A stretch of DNA of 64,000 nt from Trigonopsis variabilis (GCA_003707065.3 PPXM03000011.1:62001-126000); one strand, 5' to 3'; shown: positions 1 to 10,955, counted from the first letter of the stretch. Notes: generated by a model from the sequence alone, not told the origin. Program-made: numbers and translations.

Positions 1-581
1 CAGGAGGAGGAGTAGGAGGAGTAGGAGGGAGGAGGAGCAGGAGTAGAGCTGTACGCAGCGAGGGTTCTTGTGACTTGAGAGCGGTTTATTGTGTCGAGTA
101 AAGAAATTCTACAGTGATGGGCGTGTGGTGGTGTCTGATGGGCCTGTGCCTGCGTCGATAATCTAGAGAGCGACTTAGCTGTGGAGAGTGCTACCTGGCT
201 TACCGAGCTCATGTTGAGTTTTAGAGGAGTGGATCCAGGCGTAAAGAGTATCGAGGGACTTGATGAAAGACTGGCTTTGCGAAGAGCTACGTGTCCAACC
301 TAGCGCAATGTACCATTAGAATACTCTCAGCCAGTGTAAAACATCCAGAGAAGGTAGAATACATGACTCACTCAGCTCACTTACTCACTCAGCTCACTTA
401 CTCATCAGCTCACTTACTCATCAGCTCACTTACTCACCAGACATGGACGACCGACTTGGGCGAGGAGCTTCCTCATCTGAATCGTTACCGGGGACAACGT
501 TGATCAGACCTCACGGAACAGCTGTCGCCAGAGACGAGACCAATTAAGCTGCAACAAGGGTCTATCGTCTGGGTATTATTG
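1..581. other. non-coding left edge with short tandem repeats
   Basis: No gene was found here. Positions 1-45 are a GGAGGA-type purine repeat. Positions 366-440 carry about four copies of a 16-bp unit related to agctcacttactcatc. The rest is presumably the 5' flank of the gene starting at 582. An open frame at 452-545 starts with ATG but shows no family resemblance and ends without a usable donor. Confidence 0.6.
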
Positions 582-1976
582 ATGGGGTCCAACGATAAGA
601 GCGCCCTTCCTCCAGGTCAGTCGCGGATCGAGCTGAGAACGGTGGATGCTAGACCGCCTGTTCTCGACAGACCTTTGAGCTAACTGGCAGGATATGTAAA
701 GGTAGACTCCAAGACCAAACTAGACAGCCGGCGCCAGCAGGTCCAGTACGACGAGGCAAACAAGTCTGCCAAAGAGCCGTGGCCAGAGTCGCTCAAAGGG
801 TTTATAGGCCGGGCCTATGCCAGCTGCAGCCTGTCTGATAGAAAGCGGATCGAGGAGCGGCTGACGGAAATCATTGCAGATGCGTTTCTCCACGATCGCG
901 TGTGGACGACCGACTGGGACAGCTATGCTCTGCCGACCGTTGGGTCGTCTACGGCTGCGAGCAAAGCGGTGGGCCCAACCAATGCGTATCTCACTCCAAG
1001 CCCGTCCAGCGACGGCGTGGAGCACGGCGTGAAGCGCAAAGGCAAGGCAGCCGAGGTCTTTGGCGGCCAGCTCGACGAGAGGAGCGAGCGGGAAATGAGG
1101 GAGAAGCGACTACGACGGTTTGCGGGCGGCGAGCCTCCCAAGTCGCACTCGCCCCTGCCTGATCTGGACGCTCCGATAGTGGGCCGGTCGACGGAGCTGG
1201 AAAAACGGTATCTCAGACTGACGTCGGCGCCTGATCCCGCCAAGGTGCGTCCCTTGGCCGTGCTCCAAAAGACGCTGGCGCTGCTCAAGGACAGGTGGGC
1301 CAGGGACCACAACTACGCCTACGTGTGCGACCAGTTCAAGTCGCTGCGGCAGGATCTGACCGTCCAGCACATCCGCAACGAGTTCACCGTCCAGGTCTAC
1401 GAGACGCACGCCCGCATCGCGCTCGAGGTGGCCGACCTGGGCGAGTACAACCAGTGCCAGTCCCAGCTCAAGACGCTCTACCACCAAGGCATTCGCGGCA
1501 GCCAGCGCGAGTTCCTCGCCTACCGCATTCTGTACTGTCTCTACACCCAAAACTACTCGGACATCAACGACCTCCTGGCCGAGCTCAGCCCGGCCGAGCT
1601 CGACGACGCTGCCATTGCCCACGCGCTCAAGGTCCGGCGCGCGCTCGCCAGCCACAACTACCACATGTTTTTCAAGCTCTACCCCACCGCGCCCAACATG
1701 AGCTGCTACGTGATGGACGCGGTTGTGCCGCGGGAGCGGCTGGCCACGCTGACGACCATGGCCCGCGCCTATCGCCCCGACCTCGCGCTCACGACCATGC
1801 AGCACGAGCTCCAGTTTGAAGACGCCGGCCAGGCCATGGCGTTTCTGGCGGACGCCAGCGTCGCCGACCTGATCGACCGGGCGCAGCTCAAAATAAACAC
1901 CAAGCAGGCCTACCCCCTGCTGCTGGCGGCCAAGCACCAGGCCTTCAGCAAGGTCGACATCAAGGGCCAGATATGA
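582..1976 (+). CDS. THP3: SAC3/GANP-domain protein, Thp3/LENG8 family
   Basis: The product is 439 aa from two exons, 582-615 and 691-1976. The 75-nt intron starts GTCAGT and ends with branch site gctaac directly before tggcag. It joins a short MGSNDK start to a conserved WPESLKGFIGRAY segment, which fixes the start. The second half is the SAC3/GANP domain, recognisable from FKSLRQDLTVQHIRNEF and GEYNQCQSQLKTLY. In yeast, Thp3 works with Csn12 in transcription elongation and mRNA maturation; LENG8 is the animal relative. The nuclear RNA role is inferred from the family. The next gene, on the same strand, begins 143 bp downstream. Confidence 0.9.
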
Positions 1977-2119
1977 CGGTGGCGGTACCAGTGTATGTAA
2001 AGTGTCACGATAGCGCTCGCCATGGCGACAACGGTAGGCCCCACCATCTCTGCGTAGCAACCTGGGCTCACCCGACAAGCTTGATAGACTTACTAGACGG
2101 CCCACATCTCAGGGCGGCG

Positions 2120-3667
2120 ATGATTCGCAAGGTAAGCGAGCAGTCCCTGGATGGCGACGGTGTTGGTGTAAACCGCTGACGCCAGCTCAAAAAAGCATTC
2201 AAGCAAGACCGCAGCGACCATTTTTCGGGGGTGGTCAACACCAAGATCGAAGACCCCGATCTGTTTATCGAGGCGCTGTACGACTACAAGGCGGGGTCTG
2301 GGGACGAGCTGAGTTTCAGCAAGGGGGACTACTTCATCGTGCTGGGCGACAATGGCGACTGGTACGAGGTGTTCAGCAGCGGCACGCAGTCGCAGGGCAT
2401 GGTGCCCAAGAGCTACTTCAAGATCTTTGAGCGCACGCGGCACCACATGTCGCAGGTGTCGACGAGCTCGGCCAAGACGAGGCAGCAGACGCTCTATGCG
2501 CGCGCGATAGCGGACTTTGTGCCCCAGCGGCACGACGAGCTGGGGGTCGAGGCTGGCGAGCGGCTGGCGATCGTGGCGCGCTCCGACTCGGGCTGGCTGC
2601 TCCTCAAGTCGTTTGAGCACGGCGGCAACCCTGGCCTGGTGCCGCTGTCGTACGTGTCGATCCACGACGCGCCCACCGACCAGCAGATGGTCGACCCCGA
2701 AGAGGCGTTTGCCAACGCGCGGGTGCCGACCGTGCTCGAGTGGAAGCAGCAGCTGCAGAAGTACGCGTCCGAGTCGGCGACGCTGGGCAAGCTCGACGGG
2801 TCGCCGCTGCAGGCGGCGGTGCCCAGGACGGTGGGCATCCGCAACCCGGCGGTGGAGGGCGTCTTGACCCGCGACGACCGCTACTGGTACCTGCTGGTGT
2901 GCGAGACCGACGACGGGCGGTACCGCCGCCTGTGTCGCAAGTACGAGCACTTCTACGACCTCCAGGTCAGCCTGATCTCGGTCTTCCCCGAGGACGCAGG
3001 CAGGAATCCCAGCCAGATGCGCGTGCTGCCGTATCTGCCTGGCCCGGTGTCGCTCCTGACCGAGTCGATCGCGCTGATGCGGCGAGGGCGGATTGACGAG
3101 TACGTCAAGAAGCTGATCGCGCTGGGTCCAAAGTACGTCGACTGCGCGTACGTGCAGGAGCTATTTATGCCCGACGCCCGCGACATCGAGACCGACTATC
3201 CCACTGACACCCTCCCCTTGACCGAGCTGGGGCCTGCTGGAATCCTTCGCCCCCCAAGTCGCGCCGACACAATCCAACAACAATACGAATCCATGATCTC
3301 CACCATCGACCACACCACCGGCGGCGCCCCGCACCACGCAAAGACGCCCTCGGCGTCGTCGCTCAGCTTCCTCCAGACCGTGCCCTCGGTCGCCCCCCTG
3401 CACCCGCACGCAGAGCCGGGCGACTCGGTCGAGGAGCCCCAGATCAAGGCCAAGGTCGTCTACAACGACGACATCCACGCTCTCAAAATCTCTCCCCACA
3501 CCACCTTCGACCAGCTCAAGTCGCGCATCGAGGACCGTCTCGAGGTGGCCGTCCCCGGGCTCTACATCAAGGACGAGGCGACGGGCGAGATGCGCGCGGT
3601 GAGCGACGACGCCGATCTGGCGGCCGCGGTGTCGGGACAGGTCAAAATTCGCTTCTTTGTGCTGTAA
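2120..3667 (+). CDS. BEM1: Bem1-like polarity scaffold (SH3-SH3-PX-PB1)
   Basis: The product is 497 aa from exons 2120-2131 and 2186-3667. The first exon holds only four codons (MIRK). The 54-nt intron has donor gtaagc and branch/acceptor gctgacgccag. Domain order is SH3 at about 25-85 (ALYDYKAGSGDELSF), SH3 at about 105-165, PX at about 215-335 (YRRLCRKYEHFYDLQ) and a C-terminal PB1 at about 425-497. This is the full Bem1/Scd2 architecture. In yeasts the protein holds Cdc42, its exchange factor Cdc24 (through PB1) and PAK kinases at sites of polarised growth. Its domain layout and length fit the family. Confidence 0.95.
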
Positions 3668-3897
3668 TGTATTCTATTGGACCTTGACCAGCTCTGATGC
3701 TGCAGCGGTTCAACGGTTCCAATGTGGCTGTATGTGGATGTGACGATCTATCTGGCTCTGTGTTTCTACAATGTATTCTATGCTGTATGTCGTATGTTGT
3801 CACCTCATCGCTGCACTTTGTCGCTGCACTCCATTGCACCCTCATCGCACCCTCACCACTGCAGGCCAACGCAGGCCAACGCAGCGCCTTGGATAGA

Positions 3898-4578
3898 ATG
3901 GTGCCTTCCACGGGCCCGCGGTTTCTCGACAGCGAGTTTAAAGGAACGCCAGTGTTGGGCAGCCAGTACGATGGCCTGCGGTGCTCAGTCAGCTCCTGCT
4001 CGATCGTCTTTGATTCGGCGCGAGATCCCGCCGTGGAGTGCCGCGATTGCAGGCGCATCGTCTGTCTTCGACACCGCCTGGACCACAGCTGCGACACGAG
4101 TCCTTGGAGAGGCAGAAGCGAGGAAAAGAGCGGCGACGAGGCCAGCCGGACGAAGCTGGCGGCGCTGGAGCGCTTTCGACGGTGGGCGAGTGGCAAGAAG
4201 AGTGAGCGGCAAGGGCCGAGCTGGAAAAAGACGCTGGTGCAGCTACGAGCTAGCGCGGTTGGGGATAGAAAGACGCCTTTGGACAAGCGGGTCTATGTGT
4301 TTATCGTCGACGGGACGCGATCGCACGAGAAGCAGGTGGGCATGTACTTTGCCAAGGACTGGGCGATAGGCAAGGTGCTCGACACTGTGGCTCGCCAGCT
4401 GGACGTGGTGAACAAGAACTCGATGGCAGACGAGGACGGCGAGGATAGGTTATACCTCTACCATATCGAGGCCGGCCAGGTGCTCACGTACGGGGAAAAG
4501 ATCGGCAATGTCGTCAAGGATGGCGACAAGGTTGTTTTAGTGCGGGGGCTCAAAGTGCCGCGGTTGATGACCCTATGA
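3898..4578 (+). CDS. AN1 zinc-finger / ubiquitin-like protein, Cuz1/ZFAND1-like
   Basis: The product is about 226 aa from the ATG at 3898. The same frame is open back to 3697, but the added residues look like random sequence. Residues 30-65 form one AN1-type finger (CSVSSC, then CRDC, CLRH and HSC). The C-terminal half resembles the ubiquitin-like domain of ZFAND1/Cuz1 (KDWAIGKVLDTVARQL, then YLYHIEAGQVL). Those proteins link p97/Cdc48 and the proteasome during arsenite stress. Human ZFAND1 has two AN1 fingers, and the one here aligns best with the second. I found no upstream exon coding for another, so the N-terminus is the uncertain part. Confidence 0.7.
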   Translation: MVPSTGPRFLDSEFKGTPVLGSQYDGLRCSVSSCSIVFDSARDPAVECRDCRRIVCLRHRLDHSCDTSPWRGRSEEKSGDEASRTKLAALERFRRWASGKKSERQGPSWKKTLVQLRASAVGDRKTPLDKRVYVFIVDGTRSHEKQVGMYFAKDWAIGKVLDTVARQLDVVNKNSMADEDGEDRLYLYHIEAGQVLTYGEKIGNVVKDGDKVVLVRGLKVPRLMTL

Positions 4579-4751
4579 CGGGCGAGCAGATGACCCTGAC
4601 GGACGAGCAGATGACTCTATGACGAGTGCGACGACTGCGACCAGCGCGACGACTGCGACTCTCACAATACTTATGACAACCTACGCTGGAATAACCGAGC
4701 TGAGCAATACAAACAATAAATAACCTCCCATCTGCTCCTGTATCCCATATT

Positions 4752-6065
4752 CTACACGCGTCTCATGGTGAGACGCACCAGCAGAGGCTGCTCTGGGTCG
4801 CGCCGGACGGTCGCTGTCTGGAACGCGCCTCCACAGCTAAAGGTGACGTTGTGGTCAAAGACCTCGTCGTAGCCGTACGGCCTGAGCAGCGTCAGCCGGG
4901 TGTCCAGAAAGTTCTTTTCCAGCCCCAGCGCAGCCATGATATTGTGAAGGCCCTGGTAGTCTGGACAGGCAAAGACCGTGTATCGCTCAGAGACACCGTG
5001 GGGGGGCGCGTCCTGGCTGGGCTCGCGAATAAAGTCGAGCACCTGGCGCTCGCTCGTAGAGACCAGGCGCTTGGGGTCTTTGGCAGAAAGGCTCATGAAG
5101 TTCTTGAGAAACGCCAGGTATCCTTCCTTCGAGTAGCTGTACAGAATGGCCGAGTTGTAGATGGCGACCTGGGGGTGGTGCATGGCCAGCTCGCACACGT
5201 CCACCACCGTCAGCTCGTCGCACACCTGGACGTCGAGGACCTCGAGGCGGGCGTGTCTCGCCATAAACAGCTCGAGCTCTGGGCGCGTGACCCAAAAGCT
5301 CCAGGCCAACGAGCACGCGCGCAGGTCTTTGTAATGGGCCGCCTTGAGAAACTCCTTGCCCTTGTCGGCGGTGACCCGCGACAGGCCCGTCAGCTTGAGG
5401 GTGTGAAGGTTTGTAAACCGGGGCAGAGCGTCCAGCACGGCGTCCTCGACCGCCGAAAACGATAAATCCAGGCTAGTGATGTGCTTTCCGCGGCACTCGG
5501 CCAGACTGGCGATGGCGCCGGGGTGGACCAGGACCCGGTTGAGAGCGAGGGAGTGGAAGGGGACGCAGGTGGAAAAGGTGGATCCGAGAAAGCTGTCTTC
5601 TTGCTTCGAGTCGATCGACTCGACCCTCGAGCCGTTCAGGCGGACCTTTTCGAGCCGGCTCGACGACAGCGACACCACAAAGAGGCGGCTCGAAAACTGG
5701 CACGTGGGCAGATAGGACAGGCTCACCGTCCGGCACTTCTTGGCATAGTCGAGCAGGCGCGCCTGCCACTCCAGCGCCAGCGGCTTGGTGCTCTCAAAGA
5801 TCTGGTCAAACAGCAGGCTGTCTGGCGACAGCTCCATGTCGTCCCACAGCGCAGGCGACAGTGCCAGCGCGTGCACCTGGCGGCACGTCCGCGAGATCTC
5901 GAGCAGGTCGTCAAAAGGCAGGTAGCACAAGACGCGTATCAGGAGCTCGTTTGGCAGGCACAGGAGCGAGCTGGTGTCTGGTTTCTTGGGGTCGGCGTCC
6001 TGGGGAGAAGAGGGAGGGCTGGAGAACGCGCCCGAGTCCATTGAGCCAAACGGACTGAGAGGCAT
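4752..6065 (-). CDS. F-box / leucine-rich-repeat protein
   Basis: The product is 437 aa from a single exon, reading leftwards. An F-box lies at about residues 33-75 (CLPNELLIRVLCYLPFDDLLEISRTC; first 15 residues are the core). Degenerate leucine-rich repeats follow (SLDLSFSAVEDAVLDALP, HTLKLTGLSRV, LEVLDVQVCDELTV). Such proteins usually serve as substrate receptors of SCF ubiquitin ligases, binding Skp1 through the F-box. I cannot name the target or a specific orthologue. A second ATG eight codons in (6041) is an alternative start. Confidence 0.85.
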   Translation of the reverse strand: MPLSPFGSMDSGAFSSPPSSPQDADPKKPDTSSLLCLPNELLIRVLCYLPFDDLLEISRTCRQVHALALSPALWDDMELSPDSLLFDQIFESTKPLALEWQARLLDYAKKCRTVSLSYLPTCQFSSRLFVVSLSSSRLEKVRLNGSRVESIDSKQEDSFLGSTFSTCVPFHSLALNRVLVHPGAIASLAECRGKHITSLDLSFSAVEDAVLDALPRFTNLHTLKLTGLSRVTADKGKEFLKAAHYKDLRACSLAWSFWVTRPELELFMARHARLEVLDVQVCDELTVVDVCELAMHHPQVAIYNSAILYSYSKEGYLAFLKNFMSLSAKDPKRLVSTSERQVLDFIREPSQDAPPHGVSERYTVFACPDYQGLHNIMAALGLEKNFLDTRLTLLRPYGYDEVFDHNVTFSCGGAFQTATVRRDPEQPLLVRLTMRRV

Positions 6066-6482
6066 TGCTCAGTGTTGCGAGTTGGGATCAAAGTGGACAG
6101 TCGTATTAATACGCAGCGCAGGAGCGCAGGCAACGCACGCAACGGCGGGCGGAGGGCGGAGGGGCGGCTCGAATGGTATTAATAGGGCGTATGAATGAAT
6201 TGATGAGCGGAATAGCAGCGTGATGAGTGAAGCAGCGCGATGAGTGGTGTCGTGACGTGTGGTGCGTGCAGGTTGCCGTCCTGTGCATCGTCGTGATGGC
6301 TACGTCTCCACGATCTTGTCCAAGAGAATGCATCAATGTTATACCACATCGTGTTACACCACATCGTGTCACCATCGTGTCACCACGTGTGATCATTGTC
6401 CTTATCGTCTGAGCAGCCCTAGGCAGTACGCAGCCTAGGACTGAGCGCCCAAGGCTACGCCTGGGCCCACCGTATATCGTAG
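6066..6482. other. intergenic, simple repeats
   Basis: This holds the 5' flank of the F-box gene and the 3' flank of TIM21. Positions 6190-6400 carry short repeats of the gtgatgagtg and catcgtgtcacc types. No gene is seen. Confidence 0.5.
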
Positions 6483-7152
6483 TTATTTTCGTGCGCCCCA
6501 CTGGACTCCCAGAAAGCCCTTGCGCGGCGAAGGGTCGTCTTTGGGGCTGACCAGAAACACTCGAGGGTTCCCCGGCGAGTCCAGGACCAGGTAGCGGTAG
6601 TGGAACTCGGACTCGTTGGCGGCCTTGACCATTTCCATCTTGACGATGCCGTTGCCGCGGTCGCCCTCGACGTGGAAGGACATGACCAGGTGCTCGTTGC
6701 CCAACCCGTCTGCCGTCCGCGTCGAGTTCACCGGGCGGTCGTGGACCCACTTGTTCTGGGTGTTGTCGCCGTAGGCCTTCATCCGGCTGCCCAGCAGGCG
6801 CACGCACTCGGGGTGCTCGCGCACCTGGTCGAACGCGCGGTTGAAGAGGACAACGTCGCCGGTGGGCAGGAACAGCGTCGTGACCAGATAGTATCCCGTG
6901 ACGCCCTGGGGTTAGTGGTGCCATGCTCGGTCTTACCGTCGCCAGCAGTCCAAACGCCACCATCACCGTCGACGCCGTGAAGGTCGACGTGCGCACGATC
7001 TTCTGCTCCACCGACGCCTGGGCCCAGGTGGTCTTGTACGGCTGCTGCGGCTTCTTTGCGTAGGCATCGTCGAGCATGTTGTATCCGCTGCGGAGCCCGG
7101 ACTGGAATCGCCGGCCAATCAGCCTGCCTCTTGGTACGAATCGTCGGATCAT
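6483..7152 (-). CDS. TIM21: Tim21, presequence-translocase (TIM23 complex) subunit
   Basis: The product is 212 aa from exons 7152-6937 and 6905-6483. The 31-nt intron runs from gtaaga to actaaccccag. The start MIRRFVPRGRLIGRRF is a basic mitochondrial targeting peptide. A membrane segment follows at about 55-85 and spans the splice junction. The intermembrane-space domain matches yeast Tim21 through GDVVLFNRAF, RLLGSRMKAYGDN and the terminal KGFLGVQWGARK. Tim21 couples the TOM and TIM23 translocases and links TIM23 to the respiratory chain. The reading frame extends upstream to 7332, but those residues lack targeting character, so the start at 7152 is preferred. Confidence 0.93.
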
Positions 7153-7757
7153 GCTTGACTCCACTTTGATTTGTGATGCTGGTAGCAAGTGTAGCGTTGC
7201 CTGGCGACAGGGAGCGGGCACCAAGTCGTTGCCTGGCGAGGAGGGCGAGAGGAGGGCGAGAGGAGGGCGATGGAGCAGCTGCGACCTTGAATTCGAGTAT
7301 GTACGGCCTTCTATCACTTTACTGCTGCACAAGTGATCTGTAGCGACTCGTAACTCGCAATGGACATTGGCTCTTAGGAGGGCTCGGGCTCTTGCTCTTG
7401 GCTCTTGCTGTAGACGACGACGCTTGCACTCTGGCAGTCGTCCACGTAGACATCCCCAGCGGATCCTAGGCGGCTCCTACGACGTTCAAGCGTCCACTGA
7501 ACTCCCTTGTACAACTGGCTCCACCGTCATCAAGTCTCCAGACATTCATACTATTTACCCTACTCATTTACTCCCACTCACAGAAACCCCATGAACGTGC
7601 CATTCCCTAGTCTCGTGCATTCCCCTAGTGTCGTGCCATTCCCTAGTCTCGTGCCATTCCCTAGTCTCCCTAGTCTCCCTCTCTCCCTAGTCTCACTCAC
7701 CTCACTCGACGCCCCCTAACAACGACGACGCCTACCTTCCATCCTTGTACGTCCACC
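7153..7757. promoter_or_regulatory. divergent promoter region TIM21 / GLO3 with pyrimidine-rich repeats
   Basis: The 605 bp between two divergent genes contain no gene. Positions 7598-7700 hold several copies of a unit like gtgccattccctagtctc, decaying into CCCTAGTCTC repeats, which give a strongly C+T-rich strand just upstream of the GLO3 start. Confidence 0.5.
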
Positions 7758-9319
7758 ATGAGCGAAGACGCGGTCGCTCCTCCATCAGAAACAGAAATCC
7801 TCTTTGACAAACTCAAGGCGCAGCGCGCAAACAAGGTATGATTGCAATTTGCTCCTAGATCCTCTGATCCGTCGCTGCAGCCCTCGATGGAGATCACGTT
7901 CCAGGAGATGAGAGAGTATATGGGCTTGGATGCGATCGCTTTGTGTGAGAATTGTCTGCTTATGTCGTTCTCGTTTCGTTTTCTCTCCTCTCCTCTCTCC
8001 TCGATCTGACGATCCTCTCCACTATTAGGCTATGCTAACCCCAGCTATGCTTTGACTGTGGAGCCCAAAACCCGACGTGGACGTCGATCCCGTTTGGAGT
8101 CTACCTGTGCATCGACTGCTCCGCCGCCCACCGGCGCCTGGGCGTGCACATTTCGTTTGTCAAGTCGACCAACCTCGACCAGTGGACGCGCAACCAGCTG
8201 CGGCATATGAAATGCGGAGGCAATGCCGCTGCCACCGAGTACTTTTCCAAACACGGCGCCGCCAGCACCCTGCACACCAAGGACCTGACCATCAAGTATA
8301 CCTCGCGCGCCGCCAGTCTCTACAAGGAGCATCTCGACAAGCGGGTCGAGCGCGACGCGCTGCGGTTCCCAGAGGCGTGCGTCTACGAGGACACGGGGAC
8401 GGACACGCCGGACGACTCGTCGTCCGCCACCCCGTCGGAAACCGAGGACTTTTTCTCGTCGTGGGACAAGCCCGCGATCAAGCGGGCGCCCAGCGCCTCG
8501 AGCGTGTCGAGCCGGACCTCTACCAAGAGCGCCACGCCCAGCGTGGGCACGGTGCAGCCGGCGGTTCCCAGCAACCTCAGCCAGGCCCCCGTGATCTCGA
8601 GCTCGACGCTCAAAAAGTCAGCAGCGCGTCGCACCGGGTCGTCGATCCTGCAGTCCAAAAAGAAACCCTCGCGAGCGCGCAAGGCCGTCGAGGCGATCGA
8701 TTTCGAGGAGGCAGAGAAGCTGGCCAAAGAGGAGGAGAAAATGAAGCAGCTGGGCGTGTCGTCGCAGGCCGTCGACAAGAGCCCAGCGTTTGCCTCGCCG
8801 ACCGTCGCGTCGCCCGCCAGCCAAGACAAGCCCGTGCCGGCGTCCGACGCCACCGAGAGCATTGCAGCGGGCATTGCGCGGCTGGGATTTGGCCAGACGG
8901 CGGCGCAGGCGGCCTCTGCGCCAGCGCGGCCGGTCAAGGCGTCGTTTGGCTCGACCAGCGCGCCCCCGGCCGCCAGCGAGAGCTCGCAGCGGTTTGGCAA
9001 GTCCAAGGGCATCTCGTCCGACGAGTTCTTTGGCCGCAGCTCGTACGACCCCACCGTGCAGGCCGAGAGTCGCACGCGCTCGCACCAGTTCGAGGGCACC
9101 CAGGGCATCTCGTCCAACGCGTACTTTGGGCGCGAGGAGGACTACGAGTACTCGCAGGCGGCTGCTGGCGGCGCAGGCTACGGCCAGCTCGAGCGCACCG
9201 CGCGGGTGCTGGCCCAGCAGCTGTCGAGCACGGCGGACGAGGATCTGGGCCAGCTCAAGGACATGCTCGAGCAGGGCGCGTCCAAGCTGTCGGGGATGAT
9301 GCGCGACTACCTGCAGTAG
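7758..9319 (+). CDS. GLO3: ADP-ribosylation factor GTPase-activating protein, Glo3 type
   Basis: The product is 450 aa from exons 7758-7835 and 8045-9319. The ArfGAP domain has the C4 zinc finger (CFDC, then CIDC) and arginine-bearing AAHRRLGVH. The junction [15 protein letters not shown] to LCFDCG reproduces the unbroken ArfGAP2/3 sequence, so the 209-nt intron is well supported. Near the C-terminus, two Glo3-type motifs ([18 protein letters not shown]) and an amphipathic end are present. The protein stimulates Arf1 GTP hydrolysis during COPI vesicle traffic from Golgi to ER. The linker is Ser/Ala-rich. Confidence 0.94.
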
Positions 9320-9362
9320 GAGAGCAAAATGCAGAGCAGATGCAGATGCGCGACTACCTGCA
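9298..9362 (+). repeat. 18-bp direct repeat across the GLO3 stop codon
   Basis: The last codons of GLO3 (gatgcgcgactacctgca, 9298-9315) recur exactly at 9345-9362, with the stop codon between them. The flank is also rich in atgcaaa repeats. It looks like a short slippage duplication in the 3' flank. Confidence 0.75.
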
Positions 9363-9562
9363 AAAGATGCAAATGCAAAATGCAGATGCGATGGCATTCA
9401 CTTGACGGTGTTAGTATAAATCGTTTGCGTTCAGAGCGTAGGGGCGTATAGTCTCTGGTGTCTACGCTGCAGTCCACTGCAGTCCACTGGGATCTTGTAA
9501 TCTGTCGTTTGCTGTCATATCATGCCAACTGTCATACATCAACCTAATTCAACTGTCACGTT

Positions 9563-10777
9563 CTACTCGTCGAGCTTGTCGTTAATGGGAATGGCGCCGG
9601 CGCGGACGAGCGCCAGCCGGAGGTCCTCGATCAGGTCGCCTGCGTCCTCGATCCCCACGCACAGGCGGATGAGGTCCTCGGGGAACTGCCGCTCGGCGCG
9701 CGTTTTGGCGTCGATCGACGCGTGCGACATCTTGCACGGCAGGCTGATGAGGCTGTTGACGCAGCCAAACGACACCGAGATGCCCCAGAGCTGGGTGCCC
9801 TCGACGATGCGCTCGCTGAGCGCGACGGAGCCGGTCTCGAACGAGACCACGGCGCCCGCTCCGCGCGCGGTGCGCCAGTGCACGTCGTACTGGGGGTGCG
9901 ACTTGAGGCCCGGGTAGCGCACCTTGAACCCGAGGCCCTCGAGGAACTCGGCGATCTTCTGGGCGTTTTCCTGCTGGCGGTCGAGGCGCACGGCGAGCGT
10001 CTTGATGCCGCGGAGGAGGAGCCACGAGTCGAACGGGGTGAGGCCCGAGCCGGAGGCGTTGATGATGAAAAACAGCCGGTCCGCCAGCTGCGCCGACGAC
10101 ACGGCCATGACGCCGGCCATGAGGTCGTGGTGGCCGCTGAGGAACTTGGTGCCGCTCTCGTAGACAATGTCGGCGCCCAGCTCGAGCGGGCGCAGGTTGA
10201 GGGGCGTCAGCATGGTGTTGTCGACGACGACGAGGGCCTCGGGACGGAGGCCCTTGACCCTCTCGGCGACCTCCTTGATGGGCACGATCTTGATGAGCGG
10301 GTTGGTCGGCGTCTCGAGCAGGACCATGGCCGTGTGCTCGTTGACGTGCTCGGCGACGACCGCAGGGTCGGTGGTGTCGACGTGCCAGACCTTGATGCCG
10401 CCGTTGGTCGCCAGATAGCGCAGGAGGCGGTTGGATCCGCCGTAGAGATCGTCGCCGGCAATGACCTCGTCGCCCGGCTTGAGCAGGCGGGTGATGACGT
10501 CCAGGGCGCCCATGCCCGACGTGACGGCAAACGCGCGACTGGCGCCCATGATCTTGGCCAGGTGGCGCTCGAGCATCGTGCGGGTGGGGTTGCCGCTGCG
10601 CGTGTAGTCGTACTCGCCCATCGCCGACAGCCCGGGCTGCTTGAACGTGGCCGTCTGGTAGATGGGGATGCTCGACGAGCGGTACTGGTCGGCGCTGTCG
10701 GTGAAGACGACCTCGGTCTCGAGCGCATACCGGCGGCGCGGATGGGGACTGGGCACTGGCGAGGGAGGCAGATCCAT
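9563..10777 (-). CDS. STR3: cystathionine beta-lyase (PLP-dependent transsulfuration enzyme)
   Basis: The product is 404 aa from one exon. It belongs to the Cys/Met-metabolism PLP family: YDYTRSGNPTRTMLE near residue 56, SGMGALDVITRLLKPGDEV, the LETPTNP segment at about 154 and the Schiff-base lysine K211 in SGTKFLSGHHD. The overall pattern fits fungal cystathionine beta-lyase (Str3/MetG), which converts cystathionine to homocysteine, ammonia and pyruvate, better than gamma-lyase or gamma-synthase. That choice is made by resemblance, so a sister activity is possible. It is convergent with GLO3 and its 5' side faces the long intergenic region at 10.8-13.1 kb. Confidence 0.88.
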   Translation of the reverse strand: MDLPPSPVPSPHPRRRYALETEVVFTDSADQYRSSSIPIYQTATFKQPGLSAMGEYDYTRSGNPTRTMLERHLAKIMGASRAFAVTSGMGALDVITRLLKPGDEVIAGDDLYGGSNRLLRYLATNGGIKVWHVDTTDPAVVAEHVNEHTAMVLLETPTNPLIKIVPIKEVAERVKGLRPEALVVVDNTMLTPLNLRPLELGADIVYESGTKFLSGHHDLMAGVMAVSSAQLADRLFFIINASGSGLTPFDSWLLLRGIKTLAVRLDRQQENAQKIAEFLEGLGFKVRYPGLKSHPQYDVHWRTARGAGAVVSFETGSVALSERIVEGTQLWGISVSFGCVNSLISLPCKMSHASIDAKTRAERQFPEDLIRLCVGIEDAGDLIEDLRLALVRAGAIPINDKLDE

Positions 10778-10871
10778 GCTATGAGTCGGAGCTGTGATCG
10801 GTGAGCTGTGAAGCTATGATTCACGAAGCGGTTGCTAGGGAGAGTCGTTACTAGAAAATTTTTGGGTCGCT

Positions 10872-10955
10872 AGTAGAGAGGAGGTAAAGGTAGAGAGGGT
10901 AAAGGTAGAGAGGGTAAAGGTAGAGAGGGTGAAAACTAGAGAGGGAGTGAATAGG
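10872..10955. repeat. tandem repeat, about 15-bp purine-rich unit
   Basis: About four to five copies of a unit like gtaaaggtagagagg run head to tail, ending in degenerate copies. Confidence 0.85.

Noticed and set aside
1110-2105. A 331-codon minus-strand frame over the SAC3/GANP gene
   Set aside because: Same codon-bias artefact; the plus strand encodes a recognised conserved domain over the same bases.
7153-7332. An N-terminal extension of TIM21 back to 7332
   Set aside because: The added residues lack targeting-peptide character, while the ATG at 7152 starts a typical mitochondrial presequence.
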